Of a DNA stretch of 43,356 bases, positions 1-7,767 are shown piece after piece; the first letter of the stretch is position 1; every line of letters starts with the position of its first letter. Below the pieces are notes generated by a model, which saw only the letters and a list, made by a program, of their open reading frames with translations, was not told the origin of the DNA and made no database searches. This DNA comes from JANYCG01 sp031365665 (lineage in GTDB: Bacteria; Pseudomonadota; Gammaproteobacteria; Burkholderiales; Burkholderiaceae_C), in contig JANLYO010000005.1 in the NCBI GenBank assembly GCA_031365665.1, positions 1 to 43,356 on the forward strand. Reading direction: 5' to 3'. Position numbers and translations under genes: made by a program.

Positions 1-272
1 TCTTTGAGGAGTTCAAGGGCACCGGCAATAGCGAGATCCATCTGGACCGCCGCCTGTACGAAAAACGTGTGTTCCCGTCGATCCAGCTCAACCGCAGCGG
101 CACGCGACGCGAAGAGCTGCTGCTGCAACCCGAAGTGCTGCAAAAAACCCGCATCCTGCGCCAGTTCCTCTACAACATGGACGAAATCGACGCCATGGAG
201 CTGGTGCTCAAGCAGATGAAGGGCACGAAGAACAATATGGAGTTCTTCGAGCAGATGCGCAAGGGTGGGTAG
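1..272 (+). CDS. rho: Transcription termination factor Rho, C-terminal fragment
   Basis: This is the 3' end of a gene entering from the left, read in the frame whose first complete codon is base 3 and ending in TAG at 270-272. About 89 residues are visible. They contain the conserved Rho C-terminus: GTGNSEIHLDR, then RRLYEKRVFPSIQL, then SGTRREELL and a final helix ending EQMRKGG. Rho is a hexameric RNA-dependent ATPase helicase that ends untranslated transcripts. The residues shown belong to the RecA-like ATPase core near the R-loop and to the C-terminal helices. The N-terminal RNA-binding domain and Walker motifs lie outside the window. The stop codon shares two bases with the left end of repeat copy A. 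Confidence 0.95.
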   Translation, partial: FEEFKGTGNSEIHLDRRLYEKRVFPSIQLNRSGTRREELLLQPEVLQKTRILRQFLYNMDEIDAMELVLKQMKGTKNNMEFFEQMRKGG

Positions 273-386
273 TCGCTACTCTATTAATAGCAAACTATCC
301 ATATAACACGTGGCCTAGAGGCTTAAAAATTTCTTTATTCCGGTTTGAATGGTGTTTTCAACCCCATAATTAACATGGGTGTTAAC
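271..386 (+). repeat. 116-bp intergenic repeat, copy A
   Basis: Copy A is the reference copy. In order it has AGTCGCTA (271-278), nine bases, TAGCAAACT (288-296), ten bases, CACGTGGCC (307-315), a variable middle, and the palindrome TTAACATGGGTGTTAA ending in C at 386. It fills nearly all of the gap between the convergent rho and acyl-CoA dehydrogenase genes. Its left end overlaps the rho stop codon, and its distal palindrome lies 23 bp before the stop codon of the minus-strand gene. It has the same length and spacing as copies B, C, D and F. Confidence 0.85.
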
Positions 387-409
387 ATTTGAAAATTCCA
401 GCGTGCAGG

Positions 410-1591
410 TTAAAACGACCTGGGCAAACCGAGCAAATGTTCCGCCACGTAGGAATAAATCAGATTCGTTGAAATCGGTGCCACCTGGTACAGGCGCGTC
501 TCACGGAACTTGCGCTCCACGTCGTATTCACAGGCGAAGCCGAAGCCGCCATGCGTCTGCAGGCAGACATTCGCGGCTTCCCACGAGGCTTTGGCGGCCA
601 GGTATTTGGCCATGTTGGCCTCGGCGCCGCAGGGCTGTTTGGCGTCAAACAAAGCGCAAGCCTTGAAACGCATCAGATTGGCGGCTTCGGTTTCGATGTA
701 GCTGTCGGCAATCGGGAACTGGATGCCCTGGTTCTGCCCCGTCGGGCGGCCAAACACCACGCGGTCTGAGGCATAACGGCGCGCTTTGTCCACAAACCAA
801 TAGGCGTCGCCAATGCATTCGGCAGCGATCAGCGTGCGCTCGGCATTCAAACCATCCAGGATGTATTTGAAGCCCTGCCCTTCCTGGCCGATCAGGTTCT
901 CGGCGGGGATCTCCAGGTTGTCGAAAAACACTTCATTGGTTTCGTGGTTCACCATGTTCTGGATTGGCCGGATGGTCATGCCTTTGCCGCCGCGCTCGGG
1001 CAAGGCCGTTTTCAGATCCACGATGAATATCGACATGCCCTCGGACTTCTTTTTCACCTCGGCCAGCGGCGTCGTGCGGGCCAGCAAGATCATCAAATCC
1101 GAATGCTGGATGCGCGATATCCAGACCTTTTGCCCGTTGACCACGTAACGGTCGCCCTTTTTGACGGCCGTGGTCTTGAGTTGTGTGGTGTCGGTGCCGG
1201 TGGTCGGCTCGGTCACGGCCATGGACTGCAGGCGCAGCGCACCCGTGGCGATTTTGGGCAGATATAGCTTTTTTTGCTCGGCCGAGCCGTGGCGCAACAA
1301 GGTGCCCATGTTGTACATCTGGCCGTGGCAGGAGCCCGCATTGCCGCCGCTGAAGTTGATCTCTTCCATGATCACCGAGGCTTCTGTGAGACCCAGGCCC
1401 GAGCCGCCGTAGTCGGCGGGAATCAGCGCGGCGAGCCAGCCGGCTTGGGTCAAAGCATCGACAAAAGCCTCGGGGTAAACACGTTCATGGTCTACTTTTT
1501 GCCAATAGGCGGCATCGAAACTGCCACACAGGGCGCGCAGGGCTTCGCGCATGTCTTGGTGCGCGTCGGGTGTAGGAATGGAATTTTTCAT
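410..1591 (-). CDS. Acyl-CoA dehydrogenase family protein
   Basis: The protein has 393 residues, the usual length for a homotetrameric FAD acyl-CoA dehydrogenase, and would carry out alpha,beta-dehydrogenation of a CoA thioester and pass electrons to ETF. Recognisable segments are the N-terminal helical domain, the middle beta domain with MAVTEPTTGTDTTQLKT (about 124-140) and VNGQKVWIS (151-159), and a C-terminal helical domain with QTHGGFGFACEYDVERKFRE. At the place where medium-chain enzymes carry the catalytic Glu of YEGT this protein reads YQVAPIS (368-374). A Glu is present in GLNAER (E251), where isovaleryl- and long-chain enzymes carry theirs, so the base has probably moved. The substrate is not known. 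The gene is divergent from nth with a 62-bp gap. Confidence 0.88.
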   Translation of the reverse strand: MKNSIPTPDAHQDMREALRALCGSFDAAYWQKVDHERVYPEAFVDALTQAGWLAALIPADYGGSGLGLTEASVIMEEINFSGGNAGSCHGQMYNMGTLLRHGSAEQKKLYLPKIATGALRLQSMAVTEPTTGTDTTQLKTTAVKKGDRYVVNGQKVWISRIQHSDLMILLARTTPLAEVKKKSEGMSIFIVDLKTALPERGGKGMTIRPIQNMVNHETNEVFFDNLEIPAENLIGQEGQGFKYILDGLNAERTLIAAECIGDAYWFVDKARRYASDRVVFGRPTGQNQGIQFPIADSYIETEAANLMRFKACALFDAKQPCGAEANMAKYLAAKASWEAANVCLQTHGGFGFACEYDVERKFRETRLYQVAPISTNLIYSYVAEHLLGLPRSF

Positions 1592-1653
1592 GGTTTTGAA
1601 CTTTAACCGCAGACGGCAATCAGGCTACAAAGCAGCGATGCAACAATCACCGA

Positions 1654-2304
1654 ATGACAAAAGACCAGATCGAGGCTTTCTTTGCAAGCCTGCGGGCCGC
1701 CAACCCCCTGCCTGTGACCGAACTTGAATACACCAGCGTGTTCGAGCTGATGACGGCGGTGCTGCTGTCCGCCCAAGCGACAGACGTTTCGGTGAACAAG
1801 GCCACGCGCAGGCTCTTTCCGGTTGCCAACACGCCGCAGGCCATCCTCGCGCTGGGGCAAGAGGGGCTTGAAAACTACATCAAGACGATTGGCCTTTACC
1901 GCAGCAAGGCCAAACACTTGTTGCAAACCTGCAAAATTTTGATCGACCGGCATGCAGGCCAAGTGCCTCGTGCGCGCGAGGCCCTGCAAGCCTTGCCGGG
2001 CGTGGGACGCAAAACCGCCAACGTGGTGCTGAATTCCGCCTTTGGCGAGCCGACCATGGCGGTGGACACGCATATCTTCCGGCTGGGCAACCGCACTGGC
2101 TTGGCTCCTGGCAAAACACCGCTGGAGGTCGAGCTTAAATTGTTGCAACGTGTGCCAAAAGTGTATCGGGTTGATGCCCATCACTGGCTGATTTTGCATG
2201 GGCGCTACGTGTGCCAGGCGCGTGCGCCGCAGTGCTGGCGTTGCAGCGTCAGCGGGTCGTGCGGCTACACATCCAAAACGCCTGCAAGCCCCGTGGCGGG
2301 CTGA
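1654..2304 (+). CDS. nth: Endonuclease III (DNA glycosylase/AP lyase)
   Basis: The protein removes oxidised pyrimidines from DNA and cleaves the abasic site. At 216 residues it matches E. coli Nth closely in length and numbering. The helix-hairpin-helix reads LPGVGRKTANVVL (114-126) and places the catalytic Lys at K120. The catalytic Asp is D138 in VDTHIFR. The C-terminus holds the [4Fe-4S] signature C-X6-C-X2-C-X5-C in the segment beginning CQARAPQC. All functional residues are intact. The start codon at 1654 has no clear Shine-Dalgarno sequence, only an AACAAT six bases upstream. It is divergent from the acyl-CoA dehydrogenase and codirectional with the diguanylate cyclase that follows 78 bp later. 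Confidence 0.95.
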   Translation: MTKDQIEAFFASLRAANPLPVTELEYTSVFELMTAVLLSAQATDVSVNKATRRLFPVANTPQAILALGQEGLENYIKTIGLYRSKAKHLLQTCKILIDRHAGQVPRAREALQALPGVGRKTANVVLNSAFGEPTMAVDTHIFRLGNRTGLAPGKTPLEVELKLLQRVPKVYRVDAHHWLILHGRYVCQARAPQCWRCSVSGSCGYTSKTPASPVAG

Positions 2305-2382
2305 ATCACCCCCCAAATCTGGGCTTAAGCACAATCGCCCGATGCAATAATATTCATCACCATGCATGCCGCAAACTAACCG

Positions 2383-3519
2383 ATGAGCCTGTTCGACACA
2401 CGGACTGTGTTTTTGCTCTGCGGCGCCATGGGCGGCTTGATGGCGCTGGTCTTGTATTCGCTCAAGCGCAACTACCCGCCGTCAATCAAAGGCCTGGGCG
2501 AATGGTCTGGCGCGCTGTTGACCCTGTTTTTATCGGGCGTGTTGATCGCAGGGCGCGGCCACGTTCCGGACCTCCTGTCCATCTCGCTGGCGAACCTCCT
2601 GTTTTTCCTCGGCCTGTATTGGGCGTACGTCGGCACCCAGCGGTTTTTCGGGCTCACGCCGCGCCACGGGCGATGGGCAGCGGTGCTAGTCCTGATCACG
2701 CTCGCGCACCTCTGGTTCACCTTCGGGGCCTTGTCGCAGTTCGCCCGTTTGCTGATCGTCAACGTGATGGGCGCAGTCTTCACGGGCACCCATGCGTGGC
2801 TGGTGTATCGGCAAAAGCCCTTGAGTCTTTCCCGTGGGCTGACGGCGGGTTCGCTGGCGGCGGCGGCCCTGCTGCAAGTGATCCGCGTGATCCTGGCCTT
2901 GACCCAGTCCATGACGGACAACATCATGGCAAGCTCCGTGACCCATCAAATCTACGCTGTGGGCTTCGCCTTTTCCGTCCTGTTGCTGTCGATTGGCCTG
3001 ATCCTGATGGCCAGCGACATGTTGCGCAGCGAGCTTGAGCAGCTGGCCACACGAGATTCACTGACCGACGCCTTGACCCGCCGCCACTGGAACATGCTGT
3101 GTGAAAGTGAATTGCAACGCTGCAAACGCAGCGGCCGCAGCATGGCGGTTCTGGCGCTGGACTTGGACCACTTCAAGGCCGTCAACGACACTTTTGGCCA
3201 CCAAGCGGGCGACAAAGTGCTGATCGCCTTCGTCGCCAATGTCAACGCCTTCTTGCGGCAAAACGACCATTTGGGGCGTTTTGGCGGCGAGGAGTTCAGC
3301 CTGCTGCTGCCGGAAACCTCATTGGAGCAAGCCAAATTGGTCGCCGAGCGCATTCGCATGGATCTTGCACAGTCGAAACTCTCGCCCTCCTGCACCGTCA
3401 GCATCGGCGTGACCACCAGCCAGGGCGGCGACGACACCCTGGACAGCATCTTGGCACGTGCTGATGCCGCCATGTACCGCGCCAAAGCGACCGGGCGCAA
3501 CCGGGTCGAGACGAGCTAA
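2383..3519 (+). CDS. Membrane diguanylate cyclase (GGDEF)
   Basis: The protein has 378 residues. About 210 N-terminal residues hold several hydrophobic helices (near 8-26, 45-56, 66-84, 98-116, 122-142, 156-173 and 190-210) of a sensory type I do not recognise. A GGDEF domain starts with the family hallmark RDSLTDALTRR (224-234). The active-site loop is GGEEF (301-305), a competent form. The inhibitory I-site RxxD is present as RQND (292-295), exactly five residues before the loop, so product inhibition by cyclic di-GMP is likely. The metal/substrate-binding segment ALDLDHFKAVNDTFGH is intact. It should convert two GTP to c-di-GMP at the inner membrane. It is convergent with a second cyclase only 48 bp away. 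Confidence 0.92.
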   Translation: MSLFDTRTVFLLCGAMGGLMALVLYSLKRNYPPSIKGLGEWSGALLTLFLSGVLIAGRGHVPDLLSISLANLLFFLGLYWAYVGTQRFFGLTPRHGRWAAVLVLITLAHLWFTFGALSQFARLLIVNVMGAVFTGTHAWLVYRQKPLSLSRGLTAGSLAAAALLQVIRVILALTQSMTDNIMASSVTHQIYAVGFAFSVLLLSIGLILMASDMLRSELEQLATRDSLTDALTRRHWNMLCESELQRCKRSGRSMAVLALDLDHFKAVNDTFGHQAGDKVLIAFVANVNAFLRQNDHLGRFGGEEFSLLLPETSLEQAKLVAERIRMDLAQSKLSPSCTVSIGVTTSQGGDDTLDSILARADAAMYRAKATGRNRVETS

Positions 3520-3567
3520 ACGTTTCGGGCGAGCCCCCCAGCGCTGTCTGCGCGGCGATCTGCCGCG

Positions 3568-4665
3568 TCAAGTCAGTGTTTCCAGGCGGGCCACCGTCGA
3601 CTCGGTCAAGTCGGCCACATCCACCATACGGTCGCGCCCGAGGTTTTTCGCCTGGTACAGGCCAATGTCCGAGAGGCGCAGCCATTCTTCCACGCTGGCA
3701 ATCTCACGGTTCAATTGCACCATGCCAAAACTGGCAGTGACCATCACTTCGTCGACCAGGGGGTGGGCGCGCATGTCACGTCGCAGGCGTTCGATGACCT
3801 CGCGCGCATCCGCCACCGTGGTGTTGGGCAGTAGGATGCCGAACTCCTCGCCACCATAACGCCCGCTCACATCGGTTTCCCGCAGCACCCGCCGGAACGA
3901 CGATGCCAGACGCCGGATGGCTTCGTCGCCCGCCGCATGGCCGTAGGTGTCGTTGAGGCGTTTGAAGTAGTCCAGATCGGCCAGTACCAGCACCGCAGGC
4001 TCGCCATTGCGTCGAAAACGTGCAAACTCAGAGCGCACCTGTTGCTCCCAATGCATGCGGTTGTAGAGCCCGGAGAGTCCGTCATGCTGGCTGATGCGCT
4101 CCAGCTCGTAGCGCTTTTTGTTCAGCGCACCAATGGCCGAATGCGCCACGTAACCGACCGCCACGGGCTGGAAAACCAAGAGCGGGATGCACCACAGTAT
4201 CGACATCACAGTGGTTTCGAGCTTCACTTCAAAGCCGAAAATCAAAATGCCAATACCAAAACCAATCGCCTGCAAGACCACACCGCGCCACAAGAGTGGA
4301 AAACCGCCACCCGCGATGGTGTTCATGCTGGTCATCACGACACCCAAAATGCAGGGCAACAGGCTGAACTCCATGGAGACGAGCCAGATGCCGATCAGGA
4401 ATTGATCCACCAGAAGGTTCAGCCGCTCGACGTCGCGCGGGTTGCTGGATCGTTTGGCTATCCACCAAGCCGCAGGCGGCCAGGCAAAACAGTACAGCGC
4501 TGGCCCCATCCAGACCCAAAGCGGCGCATCTTTTTGCGCCATCACGCCGGCAAACATGATGAAAGCCGCCGCCAGGCCACCGGTGCGCGCCCAATAACTC
4601 CGCCACGCAAACCCAAGGCGCGACTCGTGCACCGCATCCCGCAGGTCTGCGTTCAAGTCTGACAT
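3568..4665 (-). CDS. MASE2-type diguanylate cyclase (GGDEF)
   Basis: The protein has 365 residues from ATG 4665. The frame extends to a TTG at 4716, but MSDLNADLRD is a more natural N-terminus. Residues about 25-180 resemble the MASE2 membrane sensor of AdrA/DgcC-like cyclases, with WP, SNPRDVERLNLLVDQFLIG and FSLLPCILGVVMTSMN. The catalytic domain starts at HDGLSGLYNRMHW, carries the I-site RETD (262-265), and has GGEEF (271-275) five residues later. It therefore looks active and product-inhibited. Its ligand is unknown. Both cyclases here keep active site and I-site, and their 3' ends face each other. The upstream gap of about 200 bp is shared with alkB. Confidence 0.9.
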   Translation of the reverse strand: MSDLNADLRDAVHESRLGFAWRSYWARTGGLAAAFIMFAGVMAQKDAPLWVWMGPALYCFAWPPAAWWIAKRSSNPRDVERLNLLVDQFLIGIWLVSMEFSLLPCILGVVMTSMNTIAGGGFPLLWRGVVLQAIGFGIGILIFGFEVKLETTVMSILWCIPLLVFQPVAVGYVAHSAIGALNKKRYELERISQHDGLSGLYNRMHWEQQVRSEFARFRRNGEPAVLVLADLDYFKRLNDTYGHAAGDEAIRRLASSFRRVLRETDVSGRYGGEEFGILLPNTTVADAREVIERLRRDMRAHPLVDEVMVTASFGMVQLNREIASVEEWLRLSDIGLYQAKNLGRDRMVDVADLTESTVARLETLT

Positions 4666-4865
4666 GGCAGGCCAAAATGCGTCAAAGTGCTCGATTCTCT
4701 GAGGGAAGTGCGGCAAAGTCTAGCAGCCCTGTGCCCTGAGAACTGGTAAAAAAATGCCAGAAGCCCCATCGTGACGCAAGGCGGCAATTTGTCACAGATT
4801 GGCTGTGTATTGCACACGTTTTCAGTAAAGCGGGGTTGCAGTCCTGCCTAGACTACAATTTTTCG

Positions 4866-6068
4866 ATGACGCCGTACGGTAAACCAAACGCAGAGACAAT
4901 CCTGGCCCTGCCCTACCGCGACCGCAAACGCCATGCCTGGTTTCTTTCGGTGCTAGTGCCCGCGTCAATTGGCTTTGGCCCGCTGCTCCAAAGTTTGAGC
5001 GGCAACCCGCAGGCGCTGTGGATTCCGGTGATTTTTTTCTACCTGATCGCTCCTTTTTTGGACTGGATGCTGGGCGAGGACCAAAGCAATCCGCCGGAAG
5101 ATGCCGTGCCCGTACTCGAAGCCGACACCTATTACCGCTGGGTGACGTTTTCGCTGGTGCCAGTGTTGTGGGCAGCCTTCATCTTCAGTGCCTGGTTTGT
5201 CGCCACGCAAGCTTTACCCTGGCATGGTGTGTTGGCGATGGTGTTGATCACCGGCTCGGTCGGCGGCTTTTGCATCAACCTGGGCCACGAGCTGGGCCAT
5301 AAAAACACCCCACTGGAGCGCTGGCTGACCAAGTTCATCCTGGCGCCCACCTTTTACGGACATTTCACTATCGAGCACAACCGGGGCCACCACCGTGACG
5401 TGGCGACACCCGCAGACTGCGCCTCGGCACGTATGGGTGAATCGATTTACCGCTTTGCGCTGCGTGAACTGCCTGGCGCCTGGCGCCGCGCCTGGGAACT
5501 CGAAACCGCGCGCCTGGTGCAGCGGCATTTGCCGATCTGGTCGCTGCACAATGAGATTTTGCAACCCGCATTGATCACGCTGGTTTTGTGGAGCAGCCTG
5601 GCCGTCTGGCTCGGGCCGCAAATTCTGCTGTTTCTGCTGGCCGCGTCGTTTTGGGCGAATTTTCAATTGACCTCCGCCAACTACGTTGAGCATTACGGCC
5701 TGCTGCGCCGCCAGGTGTCGCCGGGCAAATACGAACCCTGCCAGCCGCACCATTCCTGGAACAGCAACCACACGTTTTCAAACTGGGCTCTCTTCCACTT
5801 GCAGCGGCATTCAGACCACCATGCGCACCCGCTTCGGCGCTACCAGTCGCTGCGCCATTTTGACAATCTGCCGCGTTTACCCAGCGGTTATTTCGGCATG
5901 TTCACCGTAGCCTACATTCCGCCTTTGTGGTTTCACGTGATGGACGAACGCCTGCTGGCGCGTGTGGGCCGCAATGCCAGCGACATCAATATGGATCCGG
6001 AACACCGAAGCGCTTTGGTGCAGCGTTACCAGCTTGAGGATTCATCAGCGACTGCCGTGCAACAGTGA
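4866..6068 (+). CDS. alkB: AlkB-type alkane 1-monooxygenase
   Basis: This is an integral-membrane non-haem di-iron hydroxylase that oxidises the terminal methyl of medium-chain alkanes, 400 residues from ATG 4866. The His clusters are all present: HELGHK (141-146), EHNRGHH (170-176) and LQRHSDHHA (312-320). The AlkB signature NYVEHYGL (272-279) separates it from fatty-acid desaturases. Hydrophobic helices occur near 27-45, 50-70, 92-113, 119-140 and 232-268. The frame also has a TTG at 4836, but the extra ten residues look unnatural. There is no Shine-Dalgarno; TACAAT ends seven bases before the ATG. No rubredoxin, rubredoxin reductase or AlkS-type regulator is in the window, so electron partners must be elsewhere. 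The 3' end overlaps cobQ by 24 bp tail to tail. Confidence 0.93.
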   Translation: MTPYGKPNAETILALPYRDRKRHAWFLSVLVPASIGFGPLLQSLSGNPQALWIPVIFFYLIAPFLDWMLGEDQSNPPEDAVPVLEADTYYRWVTFSLVPVLWAAFIFSAWFVATQALPWHGVLAMVLITGSVGGFCINLGHELGHKNTPLERWLTKFILAPTFYGHFTIEHNRGHHRDVATPADCASARMGESIYRFALRELPGAWRRAWELETARLVQRHLPIWSLHNEILQPALITLVLWSSLAVWLGPQILLFLLAASFWANFQLTSANYVEHYGLLRRQVSPGKYEPCQPHHSWNSNHTFSNWALFHLQRHSDHHAHPLRRYQSLRHFDNLPRLPSGYFGMFTVAYIPPLWFHVMDERLLARVGRNASDINMDPEHRSALVQRYQLEDSSATAVQQ

Positions 6069-7577
6069 ATCCAGCACGCCCTTGTTGAAGTGTTGGCCGA
6101 CAAAATCAGCGAGGCCTTCAAACACGCTGTCCAGCGTTGGTGTGGACGCACCAAACAAGGCCCGCAATGCTGCCGGGCTTTCAAAAAGGCCGTGCAGGTA
6201 GATGCCCAGCACATTGCCTGGCCCGTTTTGCCACGCCAGGCCATGGGGCATCACCGGGCGGGCGATCTGCCCACTGGCGGCCAGCCCCTCATGTTGCGCA
6301 GTCTGGCCATGGTGGATTTCGTAGCCCTGGAGCGCCACCCCCGCAAGCGCTGCCCAGGGCGCTGTCGCGCCGCAGCCGCAGCCTCGCATCGTGGCATTAA
6401 AAACCGCCCGTGTGGCGCATACCGATTTGGCGGATTCAAACACCGTCACCAAAGGCAGCAAACCCAAGCCCGGCGCGTTGCCATCGATGCCATGGGGGTC
6501 AATCATGGCCTCACCCAACATCTGCAAGCCGCCGCAAATGCCCAGCACCGCGCCGCCTCGGTTGGCGTGGGTGGCGATGGCGGCGTCCAGGCGCTGGCTT
6601 CTCAACCAGGCCAGGTCGCCACTGGTGTGCTTGGAGCCGGGCAGGATCACCCAATCAGACGCCTTGAGCGCGGCCAACTCGGCCGCCGCACGCACCCACA
6701 GCACCCGCACACCGGGCAGGTTCAACAGGGCTTGGAATTCATCCAGATTGCTGATGCGCGGATACGCCATGATGGCAATGGTTTTTGCGTTCGCATCTCC
6801 GTTCGATGCTGGATAGCCAAAAAAACCATCCTCCTCGGGCAGGCCATGCGCCCGCCACATCGGCAAGGTGGCCACCGTCGGCACACCGGTCAAGTCTTGC
6901 AGCATTTGCGGCGCCGGCGCCAACAGCGAGGCATCGCCTCGAAATTTATTGAGCACGAAGCCACGAATCAAGGCGCGCTCGTCTTCGGGCAACAAGGCCC
7001 AGGTGCCGTAAAGGTGCGCAAAAGCGCCGCCACGGTCGATGTCGGTGATGAGCAGGCATGCGGCCCGCGCGTGCAGCGCCACCCGCATGTTGACAATGTC
7101 ACTAGCATGCAGATTGATCTCGGCAGGTGATCCGGCGCCTTCGATGACGACGACGTCGTTTTCAGCGATGAGGCCGTCGAGCGCCTGCTGGATCACGGGC
7201 CACACGTGGCCGCCGCGCGCGCGCCAGGGCAACTGGCCCAAGCGATCATCCACACGCCCCATCAGCACCACCTGGCTATGGGTGTCACGCTCGGGTTTCA
7301 GGAGCAATGGATTCATGCGGACTTCAGGCACAGCGCCCGCCGCGAGCGCCTGGAAATATTGGGCACTGCCGATTTCGCCACTTGCATCGACATCCGCATC
7401 GGAATCTTCAGATGCCATGGCCATGGCCACGACCCTGGCGTTGTTGCTCATGTTTTGCGCCTTGAAAGGCGCCACCTTCAAACCTTGCCGGCTGTAATAG
7501 CGGCACAAGGCCGTGGCCAGCCAGCTTTTGCCAGCGCCGCTGGTGGTGCCCAAAACCATGACGCATTGGGCGGCCAT
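6045..7577 (-). CDS. cobQ: Cobyric acid synthase
   Basis: The enzyme (CobQ/CbiP) amidates four side chains of adenosylcobyrinic acid a,c-diamide using glutamine and ATP. It has 510 residues, normal for the family. The N-terminus is a dethiobiotin-synthetase-like ATPase with the modified P-loop GTTSGAGKS (10-18) and KAQNMSNNA. The middle has EGAGSPAEINL and DRGGAFAHLYGT. The C-terminal class I glutaminase has its nucleophile C348 in GICGGLQMLG and the His in GYEIHHGQT. It is the last gene after the btu transport cluster but is separated from btuD by 190 bp that hold repeat copy B. It fits a salvage role, processing imported corrinoids; other late cob genes are not in the window. Confidence 0.95.
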   Translation of the reverse strand: MAAQCVMVLGTTSGAGKSWLATALCRYYSRQGLKVAPFKAQNMSNNARVVAMAMASEDSDADVDASGEIGSAQYFQALAAGAVPEVRMNPLLLKPERDTHSQVVLMGRVDDRLGQLPWRARGGHVWPVIQQALDGLIAENDVVVIEGAGSPAEINLHASDIVNMRVALHARAACLLITDIDRGGAFAHLYGTWALLPEDERALIRGFVLNKFRGDASLLAPAPQMLQDLTGVPTVATLPMWRAHGLPEEDGFFGYPASNGDANAKTIAIMAYPRISNLDEFQALLNLPGVRVLWVRAAAELAALKASDWVILPGSKHTSGDLAWLRSQRLDAAIATHANRGGAVLGICGGLQMLGEAMIDPHGIDGNAPGLGLLPLVTVFESAKSVCATRAVFNATMRGCGCGATAPWAALAGVALQGYEIHHGQTAQHEGLAASGQIARPVMPHGLAWQNGPGNVLGIYLHGLFESPAALRALFGASTPTLDSVFEGLADFVGQHFNKGVLDSLLHGSR

Positions 7578-7649
7578 CAGAATATTTTGCTCGCTTGAAG
7601 CACTTGAATGCGTAGTTTCAGGGTAACAGTCATGGCCTGTTCAATTTTG

Positions 7650-7765
7650 ATGCACTATATTGTTAATAGCAAACTATCAATATACCACGTGGCCCAGCTG
7701 CCAATATTTCTTATACCTCGTTGGTGCGAGGTCTTTTTCAACCGTTTGTTAACTTGCATGTTAAC
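7650..7765 (+). repeat. 116-bp intergenic repeat, copy B
   Basis: The order and spacing match copy A: ATGCACTA (7650-7657), nine bases, TAGCAAACT (7667-7675), ten bases, CACGTGGCC (7686-7694), and a distal palindrome TTGTTAAC-N6-GTTAACAA (7746-7767). The middle contains a perfect six-base-pair hairpin ACCTCG-N6-CGAGGT (7715-7732) followed by CTTTTT on the plus strand. The element lies between btuD and cobQ. The palindrome ends at the base next to the btuD stop codon (7768-7770). Confidence 0.85.
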
Positions 7766-7767
7766 AA

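Noticed and set aside
370..386. The distal palindrome of the repeat as a XerCD/dif-like site
   Set aside because: Only about seven bases (TGTTAA and flank) resemble a XerD arm; no XerC arm or central region fits and copy F lacks the motif.
2211..3038. A 275-codon open frame overlapping nth and the first diguanylate cyclase
   Set aside because: It runs through the 3' end of nth and the coding sequence of the cyclase in another frame and is Arg/His-rich with no domain.
4798..4815. A sigma-54-like word (TTGGCTGTGTATTGCAC) upstream of alkB
   Set aside because: GG and GC are separated by nine bases, one short of the strict spacing of ten, so it is not called.
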